A stretch of DNA of 64,000 nt from positions 136,820,876-136,884,875 of the forward strand of contig OX465281.1 in NCBI GenBank assembly GCA_949987705.1, given 5' to 3'. The notes beneath the pieces were generated by a model that was given only the letters and a program-made list of their open reading frames with translations, was not told the origin of the DNA and searched no databases. Shown here piece after piece: positions 21,243 through 33,393 of this stretch (position 1 is its first letter; every line of letters starts with the position of its first letter). The DNA comes from Thereva unica. Taxonomy: Eukaryota; Arthropoda; Insecta; Diptera; Therevidae. A program made the position numbers and the translations under genes.

Positions 21243-21964
21243 ATTTTTATTACATTATTTTATTTCCATAGCTTCACAAAATTATTATCTGGACTTCCCT
21301 GATATCATTATTGAACATGTTACATATGTACTACAAACTTTACTATTTATCTTAAAATTAGTAATTTACTTGTATTTTCAGAATAATTATGTATACTAAT
21401 TTTTCCAATTTAATAATTTTGTCTACTTTAAGAATATTATAAAAATGAATTCTACTACATTTTCTTGTTACGAACTCTGTTATACTGTAAACATACCCTC
21501 CATTATACCTGAGGACTATGCTTACATGTATTATTAAATATGTCTTTTGAATTAAAAACAAAAAATGTCATGTATAGGGCATAATACTCTATAATCTAAT
21601 ACATAAGAAAACCTGCCATCATATACAGTGTATACTGTGATAGAACACGTCATCTCTTGTGTATGGAGCTTCACTCTAATACACTCGTTATTTTTAGATG
21701 ACGTGTTCTTTAGGTTAAGTTAGATGTAAGTTTTTTTTACCCCACTGAGGGAATGTTATGAATACTAGGGCGCATCAGTCGCAAATGCGCTGAATAAATG
21801 ATAATTATTGCACAAAGCTTGGCAGGATTAAAATAAATTAAGTCAAATGGACCGAACATTATAGTCCATCAATAATTGTAAAACAAGTTATCTTAAGTTG
21901 AATTGTTTCTTTTGTAATTGTATTTGAAGTCGAATAAATGAAAGAAGAAGACAGTTGAAATCAT

Positions 21965-22134
21965 TTCAATTTTGAAGTGATTGATTTATTTGAAATTTAA
22001 AAGATAAGAAAAAAAAATGGAGAAAAGGAAATATACAAAAAGACGTAAGTAAAAGTAATCAGCTTATGAGAGACGGGTGGAAATTTATTTAATTATTAAA
22101 TTAAACCTTTAATTTATCTGTTTTTTAGTTTCAC
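21965..22134. other. Interval between the Jockey-like and Gypsy-like elements
   Basis: AT-rich. A short frame from the ATG at 22017 reads MEKRKYTKR up to a GTAAGT donor-like site at 22045, and TTTTTTAG precedes the Gypsy-like insertion site. This could be a tiny exon and intron, but support is weak. It ends with the target sequence TCAC (22131-22134). Confidence 0.3.
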
Positions 22135-24856
22135 TGTAACTGTCGTTGGGTTAGTTGAGCTTACGCTCGAATAGAAAGACAGAAGAATCTCATTGCCACA
22201 GGAGGCTGCAAACACATTACAAAAAGTAAGGGGATGGGGGGGTCACTGGAGACCAAAAAAAGAGAGTGGATGGACAAGGTCTTAAGAAAGGATATCGCCA
22301 AAAAAATTGGTTTGCCTCCACTACACTTGGTGCGGGCACGTCGAGCGATGCTCTAGCTAGCTCGCCGGATGGGGGGGTTCGCAGTGTAAGGAGACAAGGA
22401 AAGGGGTGACAGTTTTGACAACTATAAAATTACGTGCCACGAAGAACCAACCGAAAAAAAAACATCAAAAGGGGCGATAGAGGGACCGGTCCAGGACCAT
22501 CGAGAGAGGGCTACAGGGTATTTGAATTCATAGTCATGCCAGCCGATGCGTTCGGGAGATGAAATTCGAAAGAGGAAAAAAACTAACTACTGGAAGTACT
22601 TACATTACTCCTTTTCAGAAGGAGGTACTTCACCTCCTCACCACTGGCCTCCACGTCCGCCGTTCACCTATTACTTACTTACATAGCTGACTCCCAATTC
22701 TTCCTAGTAGAAAGAAAAAAGAAATATGGAGAGAGAAAGAAGAATACTGCGAGTTCATTCAGATATAATGACACTGTTGGTTTATTAAATAAAAAAAAAC
22801 AACTCAATGATCTAAGCAATGAATTACAAAAAAAGAAAAAAAATTCCTCTCTTAAATTTTTACCCTGGATTAGGCTAAAGTCGAACATGTAACGTGGTAC
22901 CAAAAAGAATCATTGTTTCATAAATAAGAATTGCATAGTTATTGCTCATCGTTTCTCTACGCTGACATTCAAAGTAACAAAAAAACTCCTGAATGCATAT
23001 TCAACAGACATAAAAAAAATAAATTTAAAAGTTTCTAATATCGTCATAAATATTTTTACATATTTTTTTTCTTTTTTTTATGCTCAGTACTACTTGACAA
23101 TAACTGAATTCTGTTGATTTAATCTTTATTATTATTTTGATCTCTTTCTCTTATATTTTTATTTCTAGTTCAACAATCATTGGAAGGATCTGGCTTACAA
23201 ACAATAAAAAAACTAACAATATTCTATTTGAGCTAAATTCTCTACACTCTTAGTTATGGGGGGTTTAATATTTATATTTAATAAATAAAAGTTCAAATCA
23301 AATATTTTCTTTTCTTTTCGTTTTTTTTTCTTTTTGGTGAATACTTATCATATATATTTACATCTTTATTATTTCCTTTTTTCTTTCTGCGTGTTTAATT
23401 ACAAAATAAATTCGTTCTAGAACGTTATGGAGTGTTAGTGTTCATAAAAAAAATGATAAATGATTGGAATTTGTTTGGCCGAACAAAAAAAGGTTCTAAT
23501 CAAACTTAAATAAAATTAATATTAAAAAAAAGTCTTAAATTTTATTTCCTGTTGCAACTGCGTTCTCAGCTCCTCCTCCAAAGGTTCACTCTTTCCTTTT
23601 TTTAATGATTTCACAATTTGCCATTATCCCTCCATAATTCCTGCTTCATTAATTTATTATCTATTACAATTCCGCCATAATAAGAAAATATTCTTTGTTC
23701 TTCTATTTGTATTTTTTTTTTCGTATAACTCGTTAATTAACCATAGAGAAATCAAACAGAAATTCTTTTTGTTTCTTTAACTTATTACCCCTGAACGAAC
23801 TTCGTACACTCGCTTTCTTTTCCGTAACTACCGCAAAAATTCATACGAATCTATTTCAGCACCTCGCGTCCCAGCCAACTTTTTATATTTCACATCGTCG
23901 ATACTCGAATCTTAATGCCGGATCTTAATCGCACAGTAGGAGGAAAAAAAATTTTTATGCACCTACAGCCTATGAAGATGGGATTATATTCCATTTTGGA
24001 AAAAAAAATTTTTACGCGGAAGAAACATATTTTCTGGTTTTTTTACAAGTTGAAGAGCGTCACCTTATCTCAGGAACCAAAATGGCGTGTCACTTTATTA
24101 AGGGACTCTTCCTTCCGGTCACTATTTTTTACATTATAAATCTTCTTTTCCCTTTTTTAACATAAACAACGAAATTATGAATAATAAAAAAAGGAACTAT
24201 CTACCGAGAAAAGGAACTTTTTCTGTTTTTTTTCGGGCGACGCTACACAAACTGTTTCTTATTTATTTCAGAAAACTTTTTCCCAGCTCACTTGAACCCG
24301 TCGGTTCACTCTCAAAAACTTTTTCTTTCTGACTCGTTCCCTGCACTCCAGTCACGCCAGAAGATTCCGAACCTCTTCCCCCTCTCCTCTCGGTTCGCGC
24401 ACAAAGTCGCGTCTCGCGAAATTCCCCATTTCCATCGTTCTTTTGAAAAAAAAAGTCAAATTGCCATTGCCCAAAAGAGGAGATATCAATAATTACAATA
24501 GAATGAAAAAGTGAATTATTCATTTTCATTTTCTTCACCCATACCAAATAATCAAGAGAGTTTTTTTTTCTTTGTAGGTGAATCCCGGTGTCGCGACCTG
24601 ATTGGCTAATTCTTTAGAAGCCGACCGCGTCCATGGGGAAAAGTGTTGCGTGGGCAACAAATTGGTGGATAATTATTTTTTGAAAAAAGATAAGCCAAAA
24701 GGGGAAATGAATGGGCCAAAAGGCACGGATAGAGGGATTCTTTAAAAAAGAAATTCTTTAGTAGGACATTGCTTAGCAACGGCAATTTATGAGGATCAAT
24801 CCATTTTCGTGGGAGATTTATTTAACTCGTGACTTCGGACATTGCCGACCGTTACA
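22135..24856 (-). repeat. 3' LTR of the Gypsy-like element, 2722 bp
   Basis: It matches 29723-31679 joined to 41919-42677. It begins TGTAACTGTCG and ends CCGTTACA on the plus strand. Differences from the other LTR include a 24-bp segment near 23180 absent from the other copy, a different AT repeat near 23350, and several substitutions and homopolymer changes. Much of it is T/A-rich runs with no supported gene. Confidence 0.9.
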
Positions 24857-26668
24857 ACGCGGATACTCTAGACCGAACGAAGAGAAGGGAGAGAGGAGCC
24901 GAAAGACGAGGAGGCCTTTAGACGTGTGGCTCGACCCATGACCCTGAGATGAAGAGTCTCCTGCTTCCGACTGAGTTAGCAGGGCAAAAGATTCTTAGAT
25001 ATGCCTTGGTAATAAAAGAATGGTGACAAAAGTGAGGTTAATATCATGATTGTGGGCACGCTTGCCGTTGAGTTGGGACTCCGGCGGAGTAAGAGAAACA
25101 AAAAGGAGAAGAGTATCGCTTCCATTTAGCAGCTTGTAGTATTAGAAAGTAACAACGTCTTTTGTACTTATAAGAGATTGAAGAAAAGAAAACCGTTTAA
25201 CCGGGCATATATCGTTAATGGGTTTGCGTTAGAAAGCAAACAATGATTTTTCTGCCATAAGCGTCATATTTTTTTCGATTTGGGAGAGTTGAAATGCAGT
25301 GCCCGATATACAAGAGTGTGTCATCCTTAATGGATTTTAGCATGTGCTATAACTGTAAGGCATCCTGACGGACTTAGAAGGAGTTGAAAAGGATTTTGAC
25401 ACAGCAAAATGTTGAACAATATCATACTAAAAGAGTAAGAGGAAATATTAAGGTTTCTTTTTTTGTGAGAGGTGTTATAGTTAAATTTCCCTAGATTTAT
25501 GCTTCATACAACATATAAAAATTTTGGAGCCGGAGGGATATTAGAAGATATGAGAAACTTGTTTCAATTTTCGTGTGAACTTATTAATTAATAAAAAGCG
25601 TTGTAGATAAAGAGATACAACCCCACGTAGGAGTTTGACGAAGGAAAGTTGTCACGCCTTGTCGCGACGGTTTCTTGGACTTTTCTCGTGAAGAGACTAG
25701 TGAGTGATAGGTGAGGATCGTCTGATCGAAGAACCCCGTAAGGGGGAGGAAATTAGTGTTGTGGCAGTATGTTTGGTCTACTAAAAACGTGTTAGAGGTT
25801 TAAATGAAAAAAAGTTTTGAGCAAGGACACAATGAAAAAATATTATTATAACGAGAGATGTGAATGGTCCGCCCCGGGGAAGAGAAGTTTTCGTAATACG
25901 GTAAAAATAGAAGTTATGAAAGGTAGGAGATAGCCTCTGTTAGGTATTTGCAGCCGGTCTGCCGCTCCACTGCGGGTCAGCAACACTGCCAAGACCAGGC
26001 AGGTGAGACGACAGAAGGACTACGACTAAACGGGGTCTGATGGAACTTAAGGGACAAACACAAATGCCACCAGGCAACCAACGATCTGGCCAAGTGAACA
26101 TCAGCCACTTGCAACCAGACCCCACCGAAAACACACTACACTTGACGTTGTCACCAAGTCTGTCGCAAGGTCAGGCGATATACGCCTGAGAACCCAGACG
26201 AGAGCAGACTTAATGACAAGGCGTCCATCAGACCATACTAAAAAAACAAGGAGGAGGTTCCATGGTCAGGACTGACTCGCGCAGTGCCAGGCGTTACGCC
26301 TGTTAGCCAGACAGCGAGCTAGCCTGACGGGAACAAATCAAAATCAGAGGCTGCTGCTAATAAAAGAACTATTGATTGAAATGTTCACAAGGAACGACTA
26401 TGAAAAAAGAGAAGAAATAAAAGTGATTAAGGCTAAGGCACTGCAGCAAGCACCTTCGCCTGCAGAACCTTCTCTGACCCAGGGATCAAAAAGGGAAATG
26501 AGGGGACCGTGCCTCAGGGAACTGGTCTGGCAGCTCCAAATCAAACACAGACTCAAACCTTGGCCCCAGACAACCAAGGAAAAACAAAGAGGTGTGCCAC
26601 CGCGGGGAGAAACTAAGCGGCTTAATGGCACCCTATCAGTTGACCGGTGAAGCCGGCGTGATGCCTTA
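24857..26668 (-). other. Non-coding filler in the Gypsy-like element where pol is expected
   Basis: Pol should follow the protease here, but neither strand has an RT, RNase H or integrase motif. The longest frames are short and featureless. Two small hairpins are visible (CAGGCGATATACGCCTG near 26173 and CAGGCGTTACGCCTG near 26289). No clear polypurine tract precedes the 3' LTR at 24857, which suggests rearrangement on this side as well. Confidence 0.6.
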
Positions 26669-27353
26669 TTAGGGCGACACGGGATAATGTCTTTGTTTGA
26701 TGGGGACTGAATCACCAACATCAATTATATGTTCCTCCAAATGGGTTTTCCCCAAACCCAAGACATCAAAGGAGGGAAATGTGGCCTTGACTCGTTCTAA
26801 CTGAGTTAGTTGAACATTTGACAAATCTCGAGTCATGGACAATACGGCCGGAGCGTTCAGCTCGCCAACTATCTGGGGAAATATGCCGAATAACTTCCAA
26901 AAGTCACACCCTAAATACAGCTTCTGGATCAAACTGGGTACTGCGAATATGGTCATCAAGTGAGTCCGTCCTGCGAAGGAAACGGGAGCTTTGACGTACC
27001 CTAAAATTCGCTGCGATGTACCGTCGGCAGTTTGTAAAGAAGTATTTAAAGAATGCAGTCCGTATTCAGGATGGTCTTCTAGAAATGACTCGACACCCCT
27101 TCCCAGGCACGTTATGGAGGCGCCGCTGTCCAGTAACCCAGTCATGGCTACGTCGCCGAGGGTTATACTCACGAAAGGTCTTTCATCTGAATGGTCATTG
27201 AAGATGGCAGAAACGATCATGTGTGAAAACCGACGTTTCTCCTTGGCTAATTGCCGAATATTTGGAATTCTACGAAGAGAACATACCCGATGGGAATTTG
27301 AAAAGATTCGCTCGCGGACTTTTTGGTAGTTGTTCCATCTTGCAATGAAGGAA
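26669..27353 (-). CDS. Gypsy-like protease (pol truncated at the RT start)
   Basis: The frame opens at 27353 on the minus strand, and the first ATG is at 27220. It carries the retropepsin motif LLDSGASITCLG, the flap-side ILGY, and LYLGCDFWKLFG, all typical of Ty3/Gypsy aspartic proteases that cleave the polyprotein. The last residues, PIKQRHYPVSP, match the very beginning of Gypsy reverse transcriptase and are followed by a stop, so pol is cut exactly where RT should begin. It is not in the gag frame, so expression would need a frameshift or separate initiation. The truncation makes this copy dependent on another element for RT and integrase. Confidence 0.82.
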
Positions 27354-27355
27354 GC

Positions 27356-28635
27356 TTAGGATTCCTCCGAGGGAAACATAGGGGGATCATCACAACTGGG
27401 ATGAAAGGTTGAATGGACTGAGATCAGAGATGACTCATCTGGGTGAGGGTTACCGGCCGATTCACTTACTGTGGGGGTGGCTGAGGTGCTTGCGGTGGAC
27501 GCGGGTTCGGCCTCGCGCCCATTTTTCGGTTTCCCTGGCAATGACACTTGGGTGACACTACCCCAGGATTTCCGCACCTATAGCAAAAGACGTTCCGAGT
27601 TTCAGAGGGACAGTCGTAGAACGGGTGGCCTGGATGCAGGCAATTCCAACACTTAAGTTGCCTGCGAGTGAGGTCTGAGTGAGGACCTTGGAGAGCTTCG
27701 ATCTCGTGGAAATATGGATCTAATGGCTCGGAAGCGGAATCTACCGCGAAATCAGATTCGAGCTCATGGACTCTTAAGTTAATCCTTCGCTCCATTTTCT
27801 TATTCAAATGCCAGCGTTCAACCTTAAGGCATTGCTCTCGTAATTCTTTTATGGTACTAAATTGTCGACCCACTAACGAACTACCAGTAGTATAGTTAAG
27901 ATTTTCGACCATCATTTCCGTCAGTTGTGATTCCGAAATCGGGTTCTTCAATTTGTTGAACAGGACCATCATCTTGTCTAGATACTCGTCAAAAGAGTCT
28001 TGAAGTTGTTTTAGTTCCACCATTGATTTGCTGGTATAAAGATCGGTATCGTGGGACTTGAAATGGGCTTGGAAGTTCCTGCGGAAGTCGGACCATTCGG
28101 GATTCGGAAATTCCCGACGAAATTGGTTCCAATACCAGGTTGCTGCCCGATCCTTGAGTAAGGATGACACGTTTGAGCAAAGCTCGTGATCAGATACTGA
28201 TGCATCTTTAGCCTTGCTTTCCAGCCTGAACATAAATTGTTCAGCGGTAAGTCCACTGGATTGACCAGAGAACGTGATGTTCCATGACAATACAACCGAG
28301 GGATGGCGTGAAGCCGGTTGAGACTTAGATGGTCTGGCAATAAAACGTAGGTCTGGGGTTTTAAACTGACTAAAAGCAGGATTCGGCTCAACAGTGGAGC
28401 TGGCTTGTTCTTCTATTTTGGGGACCGGAGCAGGTGCTGCATCAGATTTAGAAGGCACGGCTGCCAGCTGAGCTTGTAGCTTAGCTATCATTATTTCGAT
28501 TTGTTGACTTTCAGATATCTGTCTGTCTGTCTCCAAGTGACTTTCACTAAAGCCACGAAAGGATGGACTAGCGTCGCCCCAGGGGGCTTCAGTCCCATCC
28601 TGTTTATCTGAATCGTCGGACATAATAGTTAACAA
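27356..28635 (-). CDS. Gypsy-like gag with zinc knuckles, plus a shifted-frame tail
   Basis: The main frame (28635-27466, 389 residues) is a capsid/nucleocapsid protein. It has the LSWNITFSGQ capsid start near residue 113, then AEQFMFRLE, RAATWYWNQFR and FDEYLDKM, typical of Ty3/Gypsy capsid helices. Two knuckles follow, CWNCLHPGHPFYDC and an imperfect CYRCGNPGVVSPKC. It ends in a proline-rich QAPQPPPQ. A second frame (27577-27356) overlaps the end and continues with ST-rich sequence and a Pro/Ser tail before the protease frame, which suggests a frameshift, programmed or by decay. The product would form virus-like particles packaging the element RNA. Confidence 0.85.
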
Positions 28636-29706
28636 CGTGAAAGATTAAATAATTTTTTTTTAATAAACGTTCAAAATTGCGCGAGAATTAAAGCAACAGT
28701 TAATAAGTGGACTCAGGACATGGTTACCAGCGGAGGGGACACGTAGCCCTCACATTACAGCACTTAATAGTTATGGATCAGGATCAAACGCCTCGATCGA
28801 CCCTACGTTTCAACTTTCAACCCCCCCCGACCGCATCAGACCGCATGACCATGACGACAAGAAGAAAGGGTTAGAAACTTCCATTGAATTTAATTGATCA
28901 CTGTTTGTCAGCCACGACGGATCAGTCACGTAGACAACTGAAATTCCGGAAGGCCGAACAAGCAAGGATCCACACGGGGCCGCATCGAGGAAGAGCCAAC
29001 TGACATACCGCACTGGCAGGTCACCGCATGTCATCAGGGTCTATGTATGTCAGTGGTCCCCCCCCATCAACTTGGTCATACTAGATAAGATAGATTCAAG
29101 AAAACAAAATTGAGCGGTATTGCTTCGTTCATGGAAGGGACAACCATGTGATGACCCCCGCGCAAGCCATGTGAGCACCACATGAAGCCAGACAGCAAGA
29201 GGCCCTCACCAGTTGCCCCACCAGAGTCGTCGCACTAGCAAGCGAAGCGCTTGGTACTAGGAACTGACAGACTCACACGAACGAGCAAAGTAAACAATTT
29301 GGAAGTTGCCGCAGAAAGGAGTTAATGAACTATGTTCAGGAAAGAAGGAATACTAAAAACCGTTAAGGCTACAATAAGAAGACTTAAGCTGTAAGGGAGA
29401 TGATACCGCGGCAGGTACCATAACCCATGCCCACATGACCAGAGGGACTTGGACTAAGAAGAGGAAGATATGCCGAAAGAAGTCCACTTCCGGTCTCTCT
29501 CGATGGCCGATGCCACAGAAAAGAGGCTATATATATCGGTCTTACGATTGAATAATATTGACTTAAAGAAAGAAAATTAGTTCGGATTGGGAAACCTTCC
29601 AAAAGGAAGAAAAAAAATCAAAATTGCCGAATAAGAAAAGGTAAAGTCACCAAGTGACTAACAGACATATCCGAGTTAATACAGTAGACTAGAAGGAACT
29701 AGCCTG
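28636..29706 (-). other. 5' leader of the Gypsy-like element
   Basis: About 1.07 kb between the primer site and the gag start, with higher GC than its surroundings and several short homopolymers. No ORF was recognised. It should contain packaging and splice signals, which I cannot identify. Confidence 0.6.
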
Positions 29707-29718
29707 CGTTGGGCGCCA
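29707..29718 (-). other. Primer-binding site, tRNA-Lys type
   Basis: On the minus strand TGGCGCCCAACG lies four bases after the 5' LTR. Its complement CGTTGGGCGCCA equals the 3' end of insect tRNA-Lys as I recall it, including the added CCA. It marks which LTR is 5' and confirms the minus orientation. Confidence 0.8.
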
Positions 29719-29722
29719 TTTT

Positions 29723-31679
29723 TGTAACTGTCGTTGGGTTAGCTGAGCTTACGCTCGAAGAGAAGGACAGAAGAATCTCATTGCCACAGGAGGCTGCAAA
29801 CACATTACAAAAAGTAAGGGGATGGGGGGTCACTGGAGACCAAAAAAAGAAAGTGGCTGGACAAGGTCTTAAGAAAGGATATCGCCAAAAAAAATTGGTT
29901 TGCCTCCACTACACTTGGTGCGGGCACGTCGAGCGATGCTCTAGCTAGCTCGCCGGATGGGGGGGTTCGCAGTGTAAGGAGACAAGGAAAGGGGTGACAG
30001 TTTTGACAACTATAAAATTACGTGCCACGAAGAACCAACCGAAAAAAAAAACATCAAAAGGGGCGATAGGGGGACCGGTCCAGGACCATCGAGAGAGGGC
30101 TACAGGGTATTTGAATTCATAGTCATGCCAGCCGATGCGTTCGGGAGATGAAATTCGAAAGAGGAAAAAAACTAACTACTGAAAGTACTTACATTACTCC
30201 TTTTCAGAAGGAGGTACTTCACCTCCTCACCACTGGCCTCCACGTCCGCCGTTCACCTATTACTTACTTACATAGCTGACTCCCAATTCTTCCTAGTAGA
30301 AAGAAAAAAAAATATGGAGAGAGAAAGAAGAATACTGCGAGTTCATTCAGTATAATGACACTGTTGGTTTATTAAATAAAAAAAAACTCAATGATCTAAG
30401 CAATGAATTACAAAAAAAGAAAAAAAATTCCTCTCTTAAATTTTTACCCTGGATTAGGCTAAAGTCGAACATGTAACGTGGTACCAAAAAGAATCATTGT
30501 TTCATAAATAAGAATTGCATAGTTATTGCTCATCGTTTCTCTACGCTGACATTCAAAGTAACAAAAAAACTCCTGAATGCATATTCAACAGACATAAAAA
30601 AATAAATTTAAAAGTTTCTAATATCGTCATAAATATTTTTACATATTTTTTTTTCTTTTTTTTTATGCTCAGTACTACTTGACAATAACTGAATTCTGTT
30701 GATTTAATCTTTATTATTATTTTGATCTCTTTCTCTTATATTTTTATTTCTAGTTCAACAAACAATAAAAAAACTAACAATATTCTATTTGAGCTAAATT
30801 CTCTACACTCTTAGTTATGGGGGGTTTAATATTTATATTTAATAAATAAAAGTTCAAATCAAATATTTTCTTTTCTTTTCGCTTTTTTTTCTTTTTGGTG
30901 AATACTTATCATATATCTATATATACATATTTACATTTTTATTATTTCCTTTTTTCTTTCTGCGTGTTTAATTACAAAATAAATTCGTTCTAGAACGTTA
31001 TGGAGTGTTAGTGTTCATAAAAAAAATGATAAATGATTGGAATTTGTTTGGCCGAACAAAAAAAGGTTCTAATCAAACTTAAATAAAATTAATATTAAAA
31101 AAAAGTCTTAAATTTTATTTCCTGTTGCAACTGCGTTCTCAGCTCCTCCTCCAAAGGTTCACTCTTTCCTTTTTTTAATGATTTCACAATTTGCCATTAT
31201 CCCTCCATGATTCCTGCTTCATTAATTTATTATCTATTACAATTCCGCCATAATAAGAAAATATTCTTTGTTCTTCTATTTGTATTTTTTTTCGTATAAC
31301 TCGTTAATTAACCATAGAGAAATCAAACAGAAATTCTTTTTGTTTCTTTAACTCATTACCCCCTGAACGAACTTCGTACACTCGCTTTCTTTTCCGTAAC
31401 TACCGCAAAAATTCATACGAATCTATTTCAGCACCTCGCGTCCCAGCCAACTTTTTATTTTTCACATCGTCGATACTCGAATCTTAATGCCGGATCTTAA
31501 TCGCACAGTAGGAAGAAAAAAATTTTTTTATGCACCTACAGCCTATGAAGATGGGATTATATTCCATTTTGGAAAAAAAAAATTTTACGCGGAAGAAACA
31601 TATTTTCTGGTTTTTTTACAAGTTGAAGAGCGTCACCTTATCTCAGGAACCAAAATGGCGTGTCACTTTATTAAGGGAC
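29723..31679 (-). repeat. 5' LTR of the Gypsy-like element, part adjacent to the primer site
   Basis: It aligns to 22135 to about 24111 of the other LTR. It stops at GGGAC, where the BEL element is inserted. Confidence 0.9.
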
Positions 31680-33127
31680 TGTTTAAATTTCCGATTATAA
31701 CTATGTTTTGTATTCCGGTACACAGCCCCACAATCCCAATACACAGTGGCCAATAAAAGAAAAAATGTATAAAAAATACAATTCAAATTTATTGGCTCTT
31801 TTCTTTATAATGTTTCAATTTATAACAAATTTATTGATTTCATGATATACTTCAAACAACGAACAACGAAATAGTTTGTTAATTCATAAAATAGAGAAAA
31901 CAATCCAAATGCTAATATTCCATATTCATAAATAGAGAAAACAATCCAAATGTTAATATTCCATATTCAAATGTAATTTAAATTATTCAAATTCAATTTC
32001 GATTACCAAATCACAGTAAAAAAAAATAATACGTATTTTTAAATGAAGCAAAATTTTAAGTAATATTGAAATAAAGCAAAATACAAAATGTATGCACTTA
32101 CCTGATTAAGTAATCACCAGTTAAGGTTAAGGAAGTTATATGGAGGAGACTGGGTGGAGGAGTATAGATTAAACACCTTGATATTTTAAAGGAGGTTTAA
32201 TACCTTGTATCGAATCTACAAGGTATGATTGAAGTTAGTTAAGATCGTTATATCTTGTATCAACAAGCTACAAGTATAACTGTTTTATACCTTGTATCGA
32301 AAGCTACAAGGTATAGATGAGGTTAGTAAAGATAGTTATAACTTGTATCAATAAGCTACAAGTATAACTGTTTTATACCTTGTATCGAAAGCTACAAGGT
32401 ATAGATGAGGTTAGTAAAGGTAGTTATAACTTGTATCAATAAGCTACAAGTATAACTGTTTTATACCTTGTATCGAAAGCTACAAGGTATAGATGAAATT
32501 AATAAAGATAGTTATAACTTGTATCAATAAGCTACAAGTATAACTAAGTGAGGTGTTAAAGGGATTAAGGAAAATTCTTTAGGGAGGAAAACCTTACCTT
32601 ACTGGATGATGGCTGGAGCCAGAGAGCGAAAATCAGTCGAGCAAACATTTTTGTTCACTTCCAGATTTTGCAACGGTATAAACCGGTTTAGTTGCTAACA
32701 ACCGAAGTGGGGAGCAGTTATCTGTGTGTGTGTGCATACATGATTGATTCTAGTTAATCAATGTTACCATATTAAATTTTTACTCAAGTTAACATTGAGT
32801 TGATTTCAGTTGAATTGAATTGAAATTGAATTGAAATTGAATTGAATGCTTTAAACTTAAATTTTAAATTATATTAATTTTATATTAAAATACATTGCTG
32901 GAGCAATGAGAAAAAACAAATGCTGATATTTATTTTAGTTGATGAGCCTCATGTAGTATGGTTAATTATGTTATTTATTGTGGTTACTGTTCCTCCTTCT
33001 TGATGTAGTATTAGTTGATGCTGCGACTATTCCTCCTTGTTGGGTGGCCTTTTGCTATTACAAAGCTGTAATTGAATAATGGTTATGGCGCCCTACTGTG
33101 ATATGGTAATCGTTATGTTTTCAAACA
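31680..33127 (-). repeat. 3' LTR of the young BEL element
   Basis: 1448 bp, starting TGTTTAAATTTCCG and ending TTTTCAAACA on the plus strand. It contains a hairpin array (32200-32544), a (TGTG) stretch near 32725 and ATTGAATTGAA repeats near 32810. It is almost identical to 40471-41918. Confidence 0.95.
32200..32544. repeat. Hairpin array inside the BEL 3' LTR
   Basis: Four tandem units of about 90 bp each contain ATACCTTGTA, a short loop and TACAAGGTAT, followed by a second hairpin with ACTTGTA and TACAAGT. Each stem is about 10 bp. The same array is at 40991-41335 in the 5' LTR. Confidence 0.88.
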
Positions 33128-33141
33128 TACTCCCCCCCTTT
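33128..33141 (-). other. Polypurine tract of the BEL element
   Basis: On the minus strand AAAGGGGGGGAGTA lies directly before the 3' LTR start. This is the expected primer site for plus-strand DNA synthesis. Confidence 0.8.
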
Positions 33142-33393
33142 GAAACACTACCGATGTGTTTCAAAACAAGGAAAGTAACCGTGCAGATCTGAAATGGTTT
33201 GGTGAGAACAATTATGTCACTTAGGCAAATGATAAAACATTGAGTGCATCTGGTGAAAGTAGTAATTTTGTATTGACCGCCTAAAACAAAAAGAAACAAC
33301 AACAGAGGAGAAGAAAAGAACATTAGATAACTATGAGGAAAATAAATCTCATTAGTTAGGGCAAACAAGGATATCGACAATGAAAGAAATGAT

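Larger units (their letters stand above)
16330..21949 (+). mobile_element. Full-length Jockey-like non-LTR retrotransposon
   Basis: The 15-bp sequence GACAGTTGAAATCAT occurs at 16315-16329 and 21950-21964, bracketing a 5620-bp unit with a 5' leader, two overlapping intact ORFs and a 3' end in an A-rich tail (AATAAATGAAAGAAGAA). This is the expected structure of target-primed reverse transcription. The 5' leader (16330-16603) is non-coding and should hold the internal promoter; I cannot point to its motifs. The 3' UTR (21243-21949) has no gene. Confidence 0.85.

Noticed and set aside
21756..21952. LTR-like segment starting TGTTATGAATAC and ending AAGACA
   Set aside because: No second copy was found, and the 15-bp target duplication places this stretch in the 3' UTR of the Jockey-like element.
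24263..24547. ORFs inside the Gypsy-like LTRs, repeated at 42062-42367
   Set aside because: They occur in both LTRs only because the LTRs are copies, are disrupted differently in each, and carry no domain.
26398..26724. 108-residue minus-strand ORF as part of Gypsy pol
   Set aside because: It shows no RT, RNase H or integrase motif and overlaps the protease end in another frame.
33093..33380. 95-residue hydrophobic ORF on the minus strand as an envelope-like protein
   Set aside because: It runs across the polypurine tract into the LTR and consists of low-complexity hydrophobic residues, so chance is more likely.
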